Shown here: positions 1 to 8,594 of the stretch, piece by piece
Position numbering within the stretch: the first letter of the stretch is position 1
Layout of the letters: each line of letters begins with the position of its first letter
Origin: W1P20-047 sp051878795
GTDB lineage: Bacteria; Actinomycetota; Coriobacteriia; Coriobacteriales; Eggerthellaceae
Length of the DNA stretch: 26,348 bases
Assembly (NCBI GenBank): GCA_051878795.1
Contig: JBJEKU010000014.1
Location: 1-26,348, forward strand
Direction: 5' to 3'
Made by a program: the position numbers and the translations under genes
Notes under the pieces: model-generated
Databases searched by the model: none
What the model was told of the DNA's origin: nothing
What the model saw: the letters and a program-made list of their open reading frames with translations, nothing else

Positions 1-1377
1 AAGATCAACCGCTACAAGGGCAACTACAGCTCGTATCTGAAACAGAGGGAAGAGCGTCTTGCCCTGTTGCGCGACCAGGCTGCCAAGCAGCAGGCCGAAA
101 TCGCGCACATGGAGGCCTTCATCGAGCGTTTCCGTTATAAGCCCACGAAGGCAAAGCAGGTCCAGGACCGCATTCGCAAGCTCGAGAAGATCGAGCGCAT
201 CGTCCTGCCCGAGCAGAAGAAGACCGTCAAGTTCAATTTCCGCCAGCCCGAGCGAACCGGCGATCTGGTGGTGGGTATCAAGCGCCTGTGCAAGTCCTTC
301 GGCGAGAAGAAGGTCTACCAGGACTTGGATCTGAATATCTACAGGGGCGACAAGATCGCGCTGGTGGGCCCCAATGGCTCCGGTAAATCGACCTTGTTGA
401 AGATGGTCGCCGGCGTGTTGCAACAGGACAGCGGCTTCATCGAATACGGCGTCCATGTGGATAAGACCTATTTCGCCCAGCATCAGCTCGACGAGCTGCA
501 TCCGGGGAATACCGTCTTCGAGGAATTGGATCGCGTCGCCCCTTCCTGGACCATTTCCCAGGTGCGTTCGCTTTTGGGCGCCTTCCTATTCGAAGGCGAC
601 GCCGTGGACAAGAAGGTCTCCGTGCTCTCCGGCGGCGAGAAGTGCCGTTTGGCCTTAGCCAAGATGCTGGTCGCGCCCAAGCCCCTCCTGTGCTTGGATG
701 AGCCTACCAACCATCTGGATATCGCGAGCGCCGACGTATTGGAGCAGGCGTTGAAGAGGTTCGAGGGGACTATCCTGCTCATCACCCACGACCGCCATCT
801 GATCCGCAGCGTTGCCAACCGCATTATCGAAGTCCAGCCCGGCAAGATCACGTCCTACGACGGCGATTACGACTACTACCTGTACAAGAGCGGTCAGGCG
901 GACAGCCCCGTGGTCACCGGCGCATCGGTGCTCGATGAGGCCGTGGGCGGCAAGGCGGGTGCCCAGTCCGCCAAGGCGAAGCAGCCCGCTAAGGCGGCAT
1001 CTTCCAAGAAGAAGGGCGCTGTACCTGCTGCCAAGGCCGAGCAGCCCGTTCAGGCGAAGGGCAGCGCGCCGAAGACCAAGGAGCAGAAGCGCCGCGAGGC
1101 CATGGCCCGCAACAGGGCCTATGCTGCATTGAAGGAGCATCGCAAGCGCCTGGCCCAGGTAGAAGCCCAGCTGGAAAAGGACAACGCCCGCATGGAGGAA
1201 GTGCTTGCCACATTGGCGGATCCCGATTTCTATACGAGCGAGGCCAATACCAGCGACGTCATCGCCGAACATGCCGCATTGAAGCAGCGTATCAAGGCCA
1301 ACGAGGAAGAATGGCTGATGCTTTCCGAGGAGTTGGAAGAGGAAATGCGCCGCCAGCAGGAAGAAGCGGGACTGTAA
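1..1377 (+). CDS. ABC-F family ATP-binding protein, 5' end outside the window
   Basis: ABC-F proteins are soluble tandem-ATPase translation factors that bind the ribosomal E site; they are not transporters. The reading frame is open from base 1, so the first ATPase domain and the start lie upstream. The 458 visible residues begin in the inter-domain linker helices (about 1-65), which contain the YKPTKAKQVQ stretch typical of the tRNA-interaction region. The second ATPase domain follows: Walker A GPNGSGKST at about 123-131, signature LSGGE at about 209-213, and Walker B with the ABC-F hallmark DEPTNHLD at about 233-240. Next come an Ala/Lys/Pro-rich linker (about 300-370) and a charged C-terminal coiled coil (about 375-455), a layout seen in Uup/YdiF-type members. 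The stop shares one base with the trmL start (TAATG), which suggests translational coupling. The subfamily, and whether it confers antibiotic resistance, cannot be decided from this fragment; a housekeeping role is more likely given the neighbours. Confidence 0.93.
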   Translation, partial: KINRYKGNYSSYLKQREERLALLRDQAAKQQAEIAHMEAFIERFRYKPTKAKQVQDRIRKLEKIERIVLPEQKKTVKFNFRQPERTGDLVVGIKRLCKSFGEKKVYQDLDLNIYRGDKIALVGPNGSGKSTLLKMVAGVLQQDSGFIEYGVHVDKTYFAQHQLDELHPGNTVFEELDRVAPSWTISQVRSLLGAFLFEGDAVDKKVSVLSGGEKCRLALAKMLVAPKPLLCLDEPTNHLDIASADVLEQALKRFEGTILLITHDRHLIRSVANRIIEVQPGKITSYDGDYDYYLYKSGQADSPVVTGASVLDEAVGGKAGAQSAKAKQPAKAASSKKKGAVPAAKAEQPVQAKGSAPKTKEQKRREAMARNRAYAALKEHRKRLAQVEAQLEKDNARMEEVLATLADPDFYTSEANTSDVIAEHAALKQRIKANEEEWLMLSEELEEEMRRQQEEAGL

Positions 1378-1841
1378 TGGCTTTGGATATCGTGCTGTTC
1401 GAACCGGAAATACCCCAGAACACGGGCAATATCGCCCGTACTTGCGCGTGCACGGGGGCAAGGCTCCATCTGGTCGAGCCCATGGGCTTCCGACTCAGCT
1501 CGAAGCAGCTGGGCCGTGCCGGCATGGATTATTGGGACAAGGTGGATATCATCCGCTGGTCCTGCACCGCGGAATTCCTCGAGGCGCATGGCCCGGACGA
1601 ACTGCATTTCTTCACCGGCCAAACCGACCGCTGCTATGCGGACGAGGAATACGGGAAGGAATGCTTTTTGGTCTTCGGTCGCGAAAGCAGGGGTATAGAC
1701 CCCGAAATCCTGCAGGCGAATGCGGACAGGTGCGTGCGCATTCCTATGGGTGGCGGAATGCGCAGCCTGAACCTGAGCAATTCGGTGGCGATAGCCGCCT
1801 ACGAGGTCCTGCGCCGCCAGGGCTTCCCCAACCTGGTTTAG
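1377..1841 (+). CDS. trmL: tRNA (cytidine/uridine-2'-O-)-methyltransferase, TrmL (SPOUT) family
   Basis: TrmL methylates the ribose 2'-O of wobble nucleotide 34 in certain leucine tRNAs, using S-adenosylmethionine. The 154-residue product matches the usual family length of about 155. It shows the N-terminal signature FEPEIPQNTGNIART (residues 8-22) and the knotted C-terminal SPOUT motifs LVFGRESRGI and MRSLNLSNSVAIAAYE, which form the cofactor pocket. I chose the ATG at 1377, overlapping the ABC-F stop by one base, because the family signature starts a few residues later; the frame stays open upstream to 1311, but that part matches nothing in the family. The stop is 18 bases before the M50 protease gene. 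Substrate assignment rests on family knowledge. Confidence 0.93.
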   Translation: MALDIVLFEPEIPQNTGNIARTCACTGARLHLVEPMGFRLSSKQLGRAGMDYWDKVDIIRWSCTAEFLEAHGPDELHFFTGQTDRCYADEEYGKECFLVFGRESRGIDPEILQANADRCVRIPMGGGMRSLNLSNSVAIAAYEVLRRQGFPNLV

Positions 1842-1859
1842 GAGGACCATCGTTTCGCT

Positions 1860-2552
1860 ATGGATTTCACCACCATCATCTACTACGTATGCTGCCTGCT
1901 CAGCTTCGTGCCGGCAATCGTCTTCCATGAGGTTGCCCACGGCTTCGCCGCGTACAAGCTGGGCGATCCCACCGCAAAGGCGGCGGGTCGGCTTACGCTC
2001 AACCCGCTTGCGCACGTGGATCCTTTCGGCAGCGTGATCCTGCCCCTGCTGATGATGATCATGGGTGGGCCGGTCTTCGGTTACGCCAAGCCCGTCCCGT
2101 ATAATCCCACGTATTTCAAGAACAAGCGCACCGGCGACTTCATCGTGGGGATGGCTGGACCCGCCGCGAACCTGCTCATGGCCCTGATCGGCTCCGGTGT
2201 TGCCATCGCGCTTTCCGGAACGGTGGAGGCGCTTGCCACGACGGCACAGCCTCCCATGGTGCTGATGTACTTCTATTATTGGTTCCTACCGCTGTTCATC
2301 ATCATCAACCTGTATCTGATGTTCTTCAACCTCATTCCCGTCCCGCCTTTGGACGGTTCGAGTATCTTCGCCCTGTTCGTTCCCAAGGGGAAGATGCATG
2401 TGTATTACAAGATCGAGCAATATGCCATGCCCGTGCTGCTGGTACTGCTGTTCCTGGTGCCTTACGTGACCGGGTTCAGCCCCATCGGCGTATACCTGGA
2501 TGTTACCGCGGGCAATCTCGCCAATTTTATCTGTCCTGTCATCGCGTTCTAA
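1860..2552 (+). CDS. small site-2 protease family (M50) zinc metalloprotease
   Basis: This is a 230-residue integral membrane protein with the zinc-binding HEVAH motif at residues 23-27, inside the first hydrophobic segment. The second M50 signature, N157 to D165 (NLIPVPPLDG), supplies the third metal ligand. Four to six hydrophobic segments are visible. There is no PDZ domain, unlike RseP, and no CBS domain, so it belongs to the short 'site-2 protease family' group (YwhC-like). Members cleave substrates within the membrane, but substrates of this subgroup are mostly unknown. An AGGAGG lies at 1840-1845, 14 bases before the ATG; the in-frame TAG at 1839 excludes any earlier start. It lies between trmL and trpS. 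Confidence 0.88.
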   Translation: MDFTTIIYYVCCLLSFVPAIVFHEVAHGFAAYKLGDPTAKAAGRLTLNPLAHVDPFGSVILPLLMMIMGGPVFGYAKPVPYNPTYFKNKRTGDFIVGMAGPAANLLMALIGSGVAIALSGTVEALATTAQPPMVLMYFYYWFLPLFIIINLYLMFFNLIPVPPLDGSSIFALFVPKGKMHVYYKIEQYAMPVLLVLLFLVPYVTGFSPIGVYLDVTAGNLANFICPVIAF

Positions 2553-2571
2553 GCCAAGGAGGAAGCGAACC

Positions 2572-3681
2572 ATGTCCGAAAACGAAAAGACCCCGAAGAT
2601 CATCCTGACGGGTGACCGTCCCACTGGAAAACTGCATCTGGGCCACTACGTCGGCAGCCTGCGCCGCCGTGTCGAGCTGCAGAACAGCGGGGAATTCGAC
2701 CGAATCTTCGTGATGATCGCAGACGCCCAGGCGCTTACCGACAATGCCGACAACCCGGAAAAGGTGCGTCAGAACGTCATCGAGGTCGTGCTCGACTACC
2801 TGTCCTGCGGCCTGGATCCCGAAAAGACCACCATCTTCGTGCAATCCCAGGTACCCCAGCTGTTCGAGCTGACCGCCTATTACATGAATCTCGTCACTGT
2901 GGCGCGCGTGCAGCGCAACCCCACCGTCAAGCAGGAAATCCAGATGCGCGGCTTCAATGCCGACATCCCCACCGGATTCTTCACCTATCCCATCAGCCAG
3001 GCCGCAGACATCACCGCCTTCAAGGCGACGACCGTACCCGTCGGCGAAGACCAGCTGCCTATGATCGAGCAGACCCGCGAAATCGTCCGCAGCTTCAACC
3101 GCATCTACGGTGAGGTCCTGGTGGAGCCCGAGGCGGTCATCCCCGAGGGCGAAGCCGCAAAGCGCCTGCCCGGTACCGACGGCAAGGCCAAGATGAGCAA
3201 GTCCTTGGGCAACGGCATCTACCTGTCCGACAGCGCCGAGGAAGTGGCGAAGAAGGTCAAGAGCATGTACACCGACCCGGGCCATCTGCAGGTGGCCGAT
3301 CCCGGCAAGGTGGAGGGCAATGCCGTCTTCACCTATCTCGATGCGTTTTGCGAGGACCGTCATTTCGCCGAATACCTGCCCGAATACGCCAACTTGCAGG
3401 AAATGAAGGACCACTACATGCGCGGTGGCTTGGGCGACGTCAAGTGCAAGAAGTTCCTGACCCGTGTGCTCGAAGAGACCCTGGAGCCCATCCGTGCACG
3501 CCGTCACGAACTGGAGCAGGACATCCCCGCAGTCTACGACATCCTGCGCCGCGGCAGCGAGCAGGCGCGTGCGGTTGCGGCGCAGACCTTGGAAGAGTGC
3601 AAGAATGCGATGCGCATCAACTACTTCAGCGACGAGGAACTGATCGCTGCGCAGTCCGAGCGCTATCGCGCAGCCGAATAG
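2572..3681 (+). CDS. trpS: tryptophan--tRNA ligase
   Basis: This class I aminoacyl-tRNA synthetase charges tRNA-Trp. The 369-residue product starts close to the signature TGDRPTGKLHLGHYVGSL, in which HLGH (residues 22-25) is the HIGH motif. KMSKS is at residues 207-211. The TGDRPTGK form, in place of the commoner SGIQPSG form, resembles the TrpRS group found in streptococci and other Gram-positives. It is somewhat longer than the usual 330-345 residues because of an extended C-terminal helical part. The ATG at 2572 has AGGAGG at 2557-2562, nine bases upstream, which decides against the more upstream in-frame ATG at 2500 inside the protease gene. No trp leader or T-box is visible in the 19-base gap before it. 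Confidence 0.97.
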   Translation: MSENEKTPKIILTGDRPTGKLHLGHYVGSLRRRVELQNSGEFDRIFVMIADAQALTDNADNPEKVRQNVIEVVLDYLSCGLDPEKTTIFVQSQVPQLFELTAYYMNLVTVARVQRNPTVKQEIQMRGFNADIPTGFFTYPISQAADITAFKATTVPVGEDQLPMIEQTREIVRSFNRIYGEVLVEPEAVIPEGEAAKRLPGTDGKAKMSKSLGNGIYLSDSAEEVAKKVKSMYTDPGHLQVADPGKVEGNAVFTYLDAFCEDRHFAEYLPEYANLQEMKDHYMRGGLGDVKCKKFLTRVLEETLEPIRARRHELEQDIPAVYDILRRGSEQARAVAAQTLEECKNAMRINYFSDEELIAAQSERYRAAE

Positions 3682-3698
3682 CGAAGGCATAGGGCGCC

Positions 3699-4490
3699 TT
3701 GTCGTACAAGGTCAAGACGGAAAGCTTCGAAGGGCCCTTCGATCTCCTGCTGTATCTGGTGAGCCGCCAGCGCGTGGACATCGGTGCCATTTCCATTGCC
3801 CAAATCGCCGACCAGTACTTGCAGGAGATCGCCCGCATGGGGGCCCTCGACTTGGATGTGGCCAGCGATTTCCTGCTGGTCGCATCCACCCTGTTGGAGA
3901 TAAAGGCTGCGAGCCTGATCCCATCCGTACAGGCGGATATCGATGAGGAGCTTGGGGAAATGGACCCCGTCCAGGCGCGCGATGCGCTCATCGCCCGTTT
4001 GATCGCCTACAAGCAGTTCAAGAACGCTGCATGTTATCTGGAGGAGCGAAGCGAGCTTCAGGGAATGATGCATGTGCGGGGCTTCGGGCCCGAAAAGAGC
4101 CTGATGACGCTTGTGCCCGACTACCTGGAAGGTATCGCACCCGATGCGCTGGGCTGCCTTTGCGCGCAGCTTATGGGCAATCGCGATCCCTTCCTGTTGG
4201 AAAGCGGGCACATCGCGGCCAAGCCCATTCCCGTCGAGTTGCACGTGCGTGCCATACACAGCAGGCTGAAAAGCCAGAAGGAGCTGCGGTTCAGCCAGCT
4301 GGTGGAGGAGCATCCCCAGACGCCCTTGGTGGTCGTCTCCTTCCTGGCAGTGCTGGAGCTGTTCAAGCGCGGGATGGTGACCGTCGAGCAGGATGCCCCT
4401 TTTGCCGAGATGCGGATCTGCTATGTGGAAGGTTCGGGGGAGCTGTTCTTGGACGGGGATGATTCGGTTACGAGCATTGCGGAGGGATAG
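3699..4490 (+). CDS. scpA: segregation and condensation protein A (kleisin)
   Basis: ScpA is the kleisin that bridges the two heads of the SMC dimer and works with ScpB in chromosome compaction and segregation. The 263-residue product has the N-terminal family signature ESFEGPFDLLLYLV (about 8-21), a helical SMC-neck-binding region, a charged middle, and a C-terminal winged-helix part (LRFSQLVEEHPQTPLVVVSFLAVLEL). The start is a TTG at 3699: an in-frame TAG at 3690-3692 blocks anything upstream and no later ATG retains the signature. Ribosome-binding sequence is weak (AGGG at 3691-3694). The TAG stop directly abuts the scpB ATG, the usual coupled scpA-scpB arrangement. The smc gene itself is not in this window. 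Confidence 0.96.
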   Translation: MSYKVKTESFEGPFDLLLYLVSRQRVDIGAISIAQIADQYLQEIARMGALDLDVASDFLLVASTLLEIKAASLIPSVQADIDEELGEMDPVQARDALIARLIAYKQFKNAACYLEERSELQGMMHVRGFGPEKSLMTLVPDYLEGIAPDALGCLCAQLMGNRDPFLLESGHIAAKPIPVELHVRAIHSRLKSQKELRFSQLVEEHPQTPLVVVSFLAVLELFKRGMVTVEQDAPFAEMRICYVEGSGELFLDGDDSVTSIAEG

Positions 4491-5240
4491 ATGTTTCCTG
4501 GTTTGCAAGAAGAAGACCTGGCCGGCGCCATAGAGGCGATGCTCTTTATTTCCGACGAACCGGTGTCCACCATCACTATGGCCGGTATGCTCAAGGTGGA
4601 TGTGCTTGCGGTGCAGAATGCCTGCGAAACGCTTGCCGATCGGTTGGAAGCGCAGGGAGGCATCATGCTGCAGGAAGTTGCCGGAGGGTGGCGCCTTTCC
4701 ACCAAGCCGCACTTCCACAGCCTGCTGGAGCAGTATGTCCTTTCTTGGGATACGCGAAGGCTTTCGAAGGCGATGTTGGAAGTGCTGGCGGTGGTGGCGT
4801 ACGCCCAACCGGTCACCCGAGCCTCCATCGCGCAGGTGCGAGGGGTTAATTCCGACAGCTCCCTGAATTCCCTTTTGGAAAAGGGCCTGGTCAGGGAATC
4901 GGGTTTTGCCGATTCTCCGGGCAATCCCGCGCTCTATTCCACCACCCGCGCCTTTTTGGAGAAGATGGGGTTGCGGTCTTTGGCGGATCTTCCGTCTTTG
5001 GATCGGTTCGCTCCCGACGATGAGACCAAGGCCCTTATCGTCGAACGTCTTTCCGCAACAAGATCGGGCGGATGCCCTTCGATGACGGATTCCGATGCCC
5101 AGCTGGTCATGGGCGCCCAGGATGAACAGGTTGCCGAACGCTTGGAGCAGGCGATGCAGGGAATGCTCGCCGATGCGCTTGCCGATTCGGTGGGAGTAGT
5201 GGAGAAGATAGATTTCGATGACTTGCAATTCGAGGAATAG
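4491..5240 (+). CDS. scpB: segregation and condensation protein B
   Basis: ScpB forms a dimer of tandem winged-helix domains that binds ScpA in the SMC condensin complex. The product has 249 residues, with the N-terminal segment LAGAIEAMLFISDEPVS and the highly conserved second-domain region AYAQPVTRASIAQVRGVNSD, followed by LLEKGLVRESG and a PALYSTT strand. A C-terminal tail of about 65 residues beyond the core is acidic and variable, which is common in actinobacterial members. The ATG immediately follows the scpA stop; GGAGG at 4481-4485, inside the scpA end, serves as the ribosome-binding site. Confidence 0.95.
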   Translation: MFPGLQEEDLAGAIEAMLFISDEPVSTITMAGMLKVDVLAVQNACETLADRLEAQGGIMLQEVAGGWRLSTKPHFHSLLEQYVLSWDTRRLSKAMLEVLAVVAYAQPVTRASIAQVRGVNSDSSLNSLLEKGLVRESGFADSPGNPALYSTTRAFLEKMGLRSLADLPSLDRFAPDDETKALIVERLSATRSGGCPSMTDSDAQLVMGAQDEQVAERLEQAMQGMLADALADSVGVVEKIDFDDLQFEE

Positions 5241-5268
5241 CTACAGCCATAATCCCGGCGGGGTACCT

Positions 5269-5280
5269 GGCGAGTTCGCC
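5269..5280 (+). other. short hairpin just before the rluB start codon
   Basis: GGCGAGTTCGCC is an inverted repeat (GGCG/CGCC around AGTT) ending three bases before the rluB ATG, where a ribosome-binding site would normally lie. Flanking GGGG (upstream) and CCC (downstream) could lengthen the stem. It may affect translation initiation, or simply mean that the true start is the upstream ATG. The stem is short, so chance is possible. Confidence 0.35.
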
Positions 5281-5283
5281 CCC

Positions 5284-6009
5284 ATGCGTTTGCAGAAGTT
5301 TTTGGCACGGGCAGGCGTGGCGAGCAGGCGCCATTGCGAGGAACTGATCGCTTCGGGACGGGTGAGCGTGAACGGGCAGACGGTGACCGAAATGGGTTTC
5401 AAGGTGGATCCGGGTTTCGATGACGTTGCACTCGATGGTACTCCGGTGACTTTGGGGGTTGCGCCCGTCACCATCATGCTCAATAAGCCGGCGGGCTTCG
5501 TCACGACTATGAATGACCCCGAAGGCAGGCGCTGCGTGGCCGATCTTGTGCCCCTGGAACAGTATCCGGGCCTGTTCCCGGTCGGCCGCTTGGATTGCGA
5601 CACCACGGGATTGCTGCTGTTCACCAATGACGGGCAACTGGGTTATCGCCTTGCGCATCCCAAGCACCACGTGGACAAGACCTATGTGGCAAAAGTGAAA
5701 GGGCGTGCGGGTAAAAAGCAGATTGCCAAGTTGCGCCGTGGCGTGAATATCAGGGGCGGCCTCACGTCCCCGGCGAAAGTGCACGAGATTGGAAGTACCC
5801 CCGAAGGGAGCATCCTGCAGATTACCATCCATGAGGGCATGAACCGCCAGGTCAGACGTATGTGCTCGGCTGTGGGCCTGCCCGTGCTGGAATTGGAGCG
5901 CGTCGCTATGGGAACGTTGCATCTGGATGGCCTCAGGCGCGGTTGCTGGCGCGTGCTTTCCGATGGGGAAGTGAAAGAGCTGTGCAAGGTGGCTTCCTTG
6001 AACGAATAA
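5284..6009 (+). CDS. rluB: RluB/RsuA-family rRNA pseudouridine synthase
   Basis: Enzymes of this family isomerise specific uridines of 23S (RluB) or 16S (RsuA) rRNA. The 241-residue product has an N-terminal S4 RNA-binding domain (MRLQKFLARAGVASRR, about 1-60). The catalytic domain contains GRLDCDTTGLLLFTNDG (101-117), with catalytic Asp104, and the later NRQVRRMCSAVGLPV motif. The scpA-scpB-rluB order is widespread in Gram-positives, which favours RluB over RsuA. Start choice: the ATG at 5284 gives the canonical family N-terminus but has no clear Shine-Dalgarno sequence; an in-frame ATG at 5218, overlapping the end of scpB, would add 22 residues. See the hairpin at 5269-5280. Confidence 0.93.
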   Translation: MRLQKFLARAGVASRRHCEELIASGRVSVNGQTVTEMGFKVDPGFDDVALDGTPVTLGVAPVTIMLNKPAGFVTTMNDPEGRRCVADLVPLEQYPGLFPVGRLDCDTTGLLLFTNDGQLGYRLAHPKHHVDKTYVAKVKGRAGKKQIAKLRRGVNIRGGLTSPAKVHEIGSTPEGSILQITIHEGMNRQVRRMCSAVGLPVLELERVAMGTLHLDGLRRGCWRVLSDGEVKELCKVASLNE

Positions 6010-6112
6010 TCTTCCCTTTGCTCCGCTCATGGTTTCGTGAAGATGGGTTTTGTAGGTTACACTGGGTCTTTGCAGCCAACAGACAGCCTTCATTATTCAG
6101 ATTGGAAGCAAA

Positions 6113-7267
6113 GTGGAAGCAAAACAGCACGTGAACAAGATCGCGGTTATCGGTTTGGGCCTGATCGGCGCATCCGTTTCTGCCGCATATAAGCAGACCA
6201 TCCCCCAGGGCACCGTGTACGGTGTCGATATCGAGGGCAACAGTTGCGAAGTCGCGCTCGAAAAGGGATGGGTCGACTGGGCGGGAAGCCCCGAAAGCCC
6301 GGAATTCAAGGACTTCATCCTCGGAGGATGCGAGCTTGCGATCATCGCAACCCCGGCGTCTGCGGCAAAGGCTTACCTGCAGATGCTCAACGGATGGGGC
6401 TATACGGGAATCATCACCGATACCGCATCCACCAAGGCGCGCATCTGCGAAGACGCGCGTCAGACGCTCGAACGTCCCGAGCTTTTCATTCCCGGCCATC
6501 CCATGGCAGGTTCGGAAGTGAACGGCATCGATGGAGCGCGCCCCGACTTGTTCGAGGGCGCCCATTGGATCCTGTGCCCCGACCAGAACACGCCTCCCGA
6601 GCTGTATACCCGCCTCCATGAGCTTCTGGTGGAAATGAAGGCGCGCGTGGTCACCCTTCCGCGTGAAGACCACGACCGTGCCGTCGCGGTAGTGAGCCAT
6701 GTTCCCCATATCGTGGCATCCTCGCTGGTCGAGCTTGCCTCCAGGCATGCCGATGACCAGCAATCGTTGTTCAGGCTCGCTGCAGGCGGCTTCAAGGATT
6801 CTACCCGCATCGCCGCGGGTTCCCCCGAGCTCTGGTGCGGCATCTCGTTCGATAACAAGAAGGAGATCAAGGCCGGCTTAGAGGAAATCAGGGGGATCAT
6901 CGGGCAGTTCCAAGAAGCCCTGGAGCAGGAAGACCGCAGGCGCATGTTCGACCTGCTGGAAGAAGCGGCAGTCACCAGGCGCTCGCTTCCTGCGCGTTGG
7001 GTACCCTCAACCGACAATCTTGTGGAAGTGCGCATTCCCATGGAAAACCGCAAAGGCGTGGTTGCAGAGGCAACCACTATCGCAAGCCAGGTGGGATGCA
7101 ACATCCAATCCATCGAAATCGACCACATCACGGCAGACAGTGCTGTTCTGAGCATGATCTTGACCGATGAAGGAGATATCGGAAAGCTTTCCATGCAGCT
7201 GATCATGGGGGGCTTCGCCGTCTCACTGGCCCCCTTGAGTGCGAAGGAGTACGCTCATGTCGACTAG
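6113..7267 (+). CDS. tyrA: prephenate dehydrogenase with C-terminal ACT domain
   Basis: The enzyme oxidatively decarboxylates prephenate to 4-hydroxyphenylpyruvate for tyrosine synthesis, using NAD(P)+. The 384-residue product has a nucleotide-binding Rossmann motif GLGLIG (14-19), then the conserved DTASTK, and PGHPMAGSE in the substrate site. A C-terminal ACT domain from about residue 303 (LVEVRIPMENRKGVVAEA) is the likely tyrosine feedback site. The start is uncertain between GTG 6113 and GTG 6131, which both give the Rossmann strand (NKIAVIGLG); GGAAG lies close to the first. It follows a 103-base gap after rluB, in which TACACT (6058-6063) could be a -10 box but no good -35 partner is visible. 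The 3' end overlaps aroA by 11 bases. Confidence 0.94.
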   Translation: MEAKQHVNKIAVIGLGLIGASVSAAYKQTIPQGTVYGVDIEGNSCEVALEKGWVDWAGSPESPEFKDFILGGCELAIIATPASAAKAYLQMLNGWGYTGIITDTASTKARICEDARQTLERPELFIPGHPMAGSEVNGIDGARPDLFEGAHWILCPDQNTPPELYTRLHELLVEMKARVVTLPREDHDRAVAVVSHVPHIVASSLVELASRHADDQQSLFRLAAGGFKDSTRIAAGSPELWCGISFDNKKEIKAGLEEIRGIIGQFQEALEQEDRRRMFDLLEEAAVTRRSLPARWVPSTDNLVEVRIPMENRKGVVAEATTIASQVGCNIQSIEIDHITADSAVLSMILTDEGDIGKLSMQLIMGGFAVSLAPLSAKEYAHVD

Positions 7268-8594
7268 TAGTCGAAACGTCCAGCGCATCGTTCCGCTGGA
7301 GAGCCCCTTGCAGGGCGTTGTGAAGGTTCCCGGAGATAAGTCCATCTCCCACAGGTCGGTGCTGTTCTCTGCAATGGCGGAGGGCACCACGCGTATCAGG
7401 GGGGTGCTCGACTCGGAGGACGTGCGTTCTTCCATCAGGGCGGTAACCGATCTGGGAGCCCAGGTGAACCTGGAAGTCCAGCCCGACGGAAGCCTGGCGG
7501 GATCCGTGACCGGTTGGGGTGCGCAAGGTCCCAAGCAGCCCGATGAGGCTATCGATTGCGGGAATTCCGGAACCACCGCGCGCCTGTTGATGGGCGTGCT
7601 CGCCCCCTGGGATATCGAGGTTACCCTCACCGGCGATGATTCCCTGTGCACCCGCCCCATGCGCCGCATTACCGCGCCGCTTATGAAGATGGGCGTTCGC
7701 TTCGAGCCTGCGGGTAAGGAGCATCTGCCTATTACCGAAATCGGCTCCAGGTCGCTCAAGGCCATCGACTATGACGCGCCTATGGCGTCGGCGCAGCTGA
7801 AGACCGCGGTTATCCTTGCTGGTTTGGGGGCCCAGGGCACCACAACCCTGCGCGAGCCCTCGTCTTCCCGCAACCATACCGAGCTCATGCTGCCCGAGTA
7901 TGGTGCCGACACCACCGCGGGCTTCTGCACCGCTTCCGTGAACGGCCCCTGCACCCTGAAGGCGGCCGATGATGTCCTCTCTGTGCCGGGAGATCCCTCT
8001 TCGGCGGCATTCCCCGTCTGCGGCGCGCTGCTGGTTCCCGGCAGCTATGTCCAGATCGAGGACGTCAGCCTCAATCCCGCCCGTATCGGCTTCGTGCGCA
8101 CTCTCGAGCGCATGGGTGCCGATATCTCCATCGTGCGCACCGGCAGTGCAGGCAAGGAGCCGATCGGCACCATATCGGTCCGTTATACGGCAGAGCTGCA
8201 TGGGTGCGAAGTGCCTGCCGACAAGATCGCGACCGAAATCGACGAAATCCCCGTCCTTGCGCTTGTTGCAGCCACCGCGAAGGGCGTGACGGTGTTCAGG
8301 GACGTATCCGAATTGCGCGTGAAGGAAACCGATCGTGCACAGGCGATCATCGACGGTCTGGCACTGCTGGGTGTCGATGCCTGGATGGAGGGCGATAACC
8401 TGTGCGTCGAAGGCCAGCCGGGCTTGAAGGCGCCCGAGGGCCTGGTGTTCGATTCGGGTAAGGACCACCGCCTTGCCATGACCTGGGCACTGGTCGGCAT
8501 GGCTTTGGGGAATCCGGTCGACATCGTCGGTTTCGATTCCGTAAGCATCAGCTACCCCACGTTCTTGAAGACCATTGAAAGGTTGACTCGATGA
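7257..8594 (+). CDS. aroA: 3-phosphoshikimate 1-carboxyvinyltransferase (EPSP synthase)
   Basis: This is the sixth step of the shikimate pathway, joining shikimate 3-phosphate and phosphoenolpyruvate. The 445-residue product carries PGDKS (25-29), NSGTTAR (103-109), RPMRRITAPL, catalytic Asp329 in DEIPVLAL, and LRVKETDR (353-360), all expected family motifs. The NSGTTARLL loop is like that of Gram-positive EPSP synthases. I chose ATG 7257 because AAGGAG at 7244-7249 lies seven bases upstream; an in-frame GTG at 7239 is less well placed. The start lies inside the end of tyrA and the stop overlaps cmk by four bases (ATGA), so translation of tyrA-aroA-cmk is probably coupled. Confidence 0.97.
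   Translation: MSTSSRNVQRIVPLESPLQGVVKVPGDKSISHRSVLFSAMAEGTTRIRGVLDSEDVRSSIRAVTDLGAQVNLEVQPDGSLAGSVTGWGAQGPKQPDEAIDCGNSGTTARLLMGVLAPWDIEVTLTGDDSLCTRPMRRITAPLMKMGVRFEPAGKEHLPITEIGSRSLKAIDYDAPMASAQLKTAVILAGLGAQGTTTLREPSSSRNHTELMLPEYGADTTAGFCTASVNGPCTLKAADDVLSVPGDPSSAAFPVCGALLVPGSYVQIEDVSLNPARIGFVRTLERMGADISIVRTGSAGKEPIGTISVRYTAELHGCEVPADKIATEIDEIPVLALVAATAKGVTVFRDVSELRVKETDRAQAIIDGLALLGVDAWMEGDNLCVEGQPGLKAPEGLVFDSGKDHRLAMTWALVGMALGNPVDIVGFDSVSISYPTFLKTIERLTR

Noticed and set aside
3663..5228. Long minus-strand open frame (521 codons) opposite scpA and scpB, with similar long antisense frames opposite trpS, aroA, der and the desulfurase/PHP genes
   Set aside because: They mirror confidently identified plus-strand genes, show no recognisable motifs, and are expected where codon bias in GC-rich DNA removes antisense stops.
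6010..6112. Possible tyrA promoter or leader regulation in the 103-base gap
   Set aside because: TACACT at 6058 could be a -10 box, but no good -35 is present at the right distance and no T-box or attenuator structure is visible.
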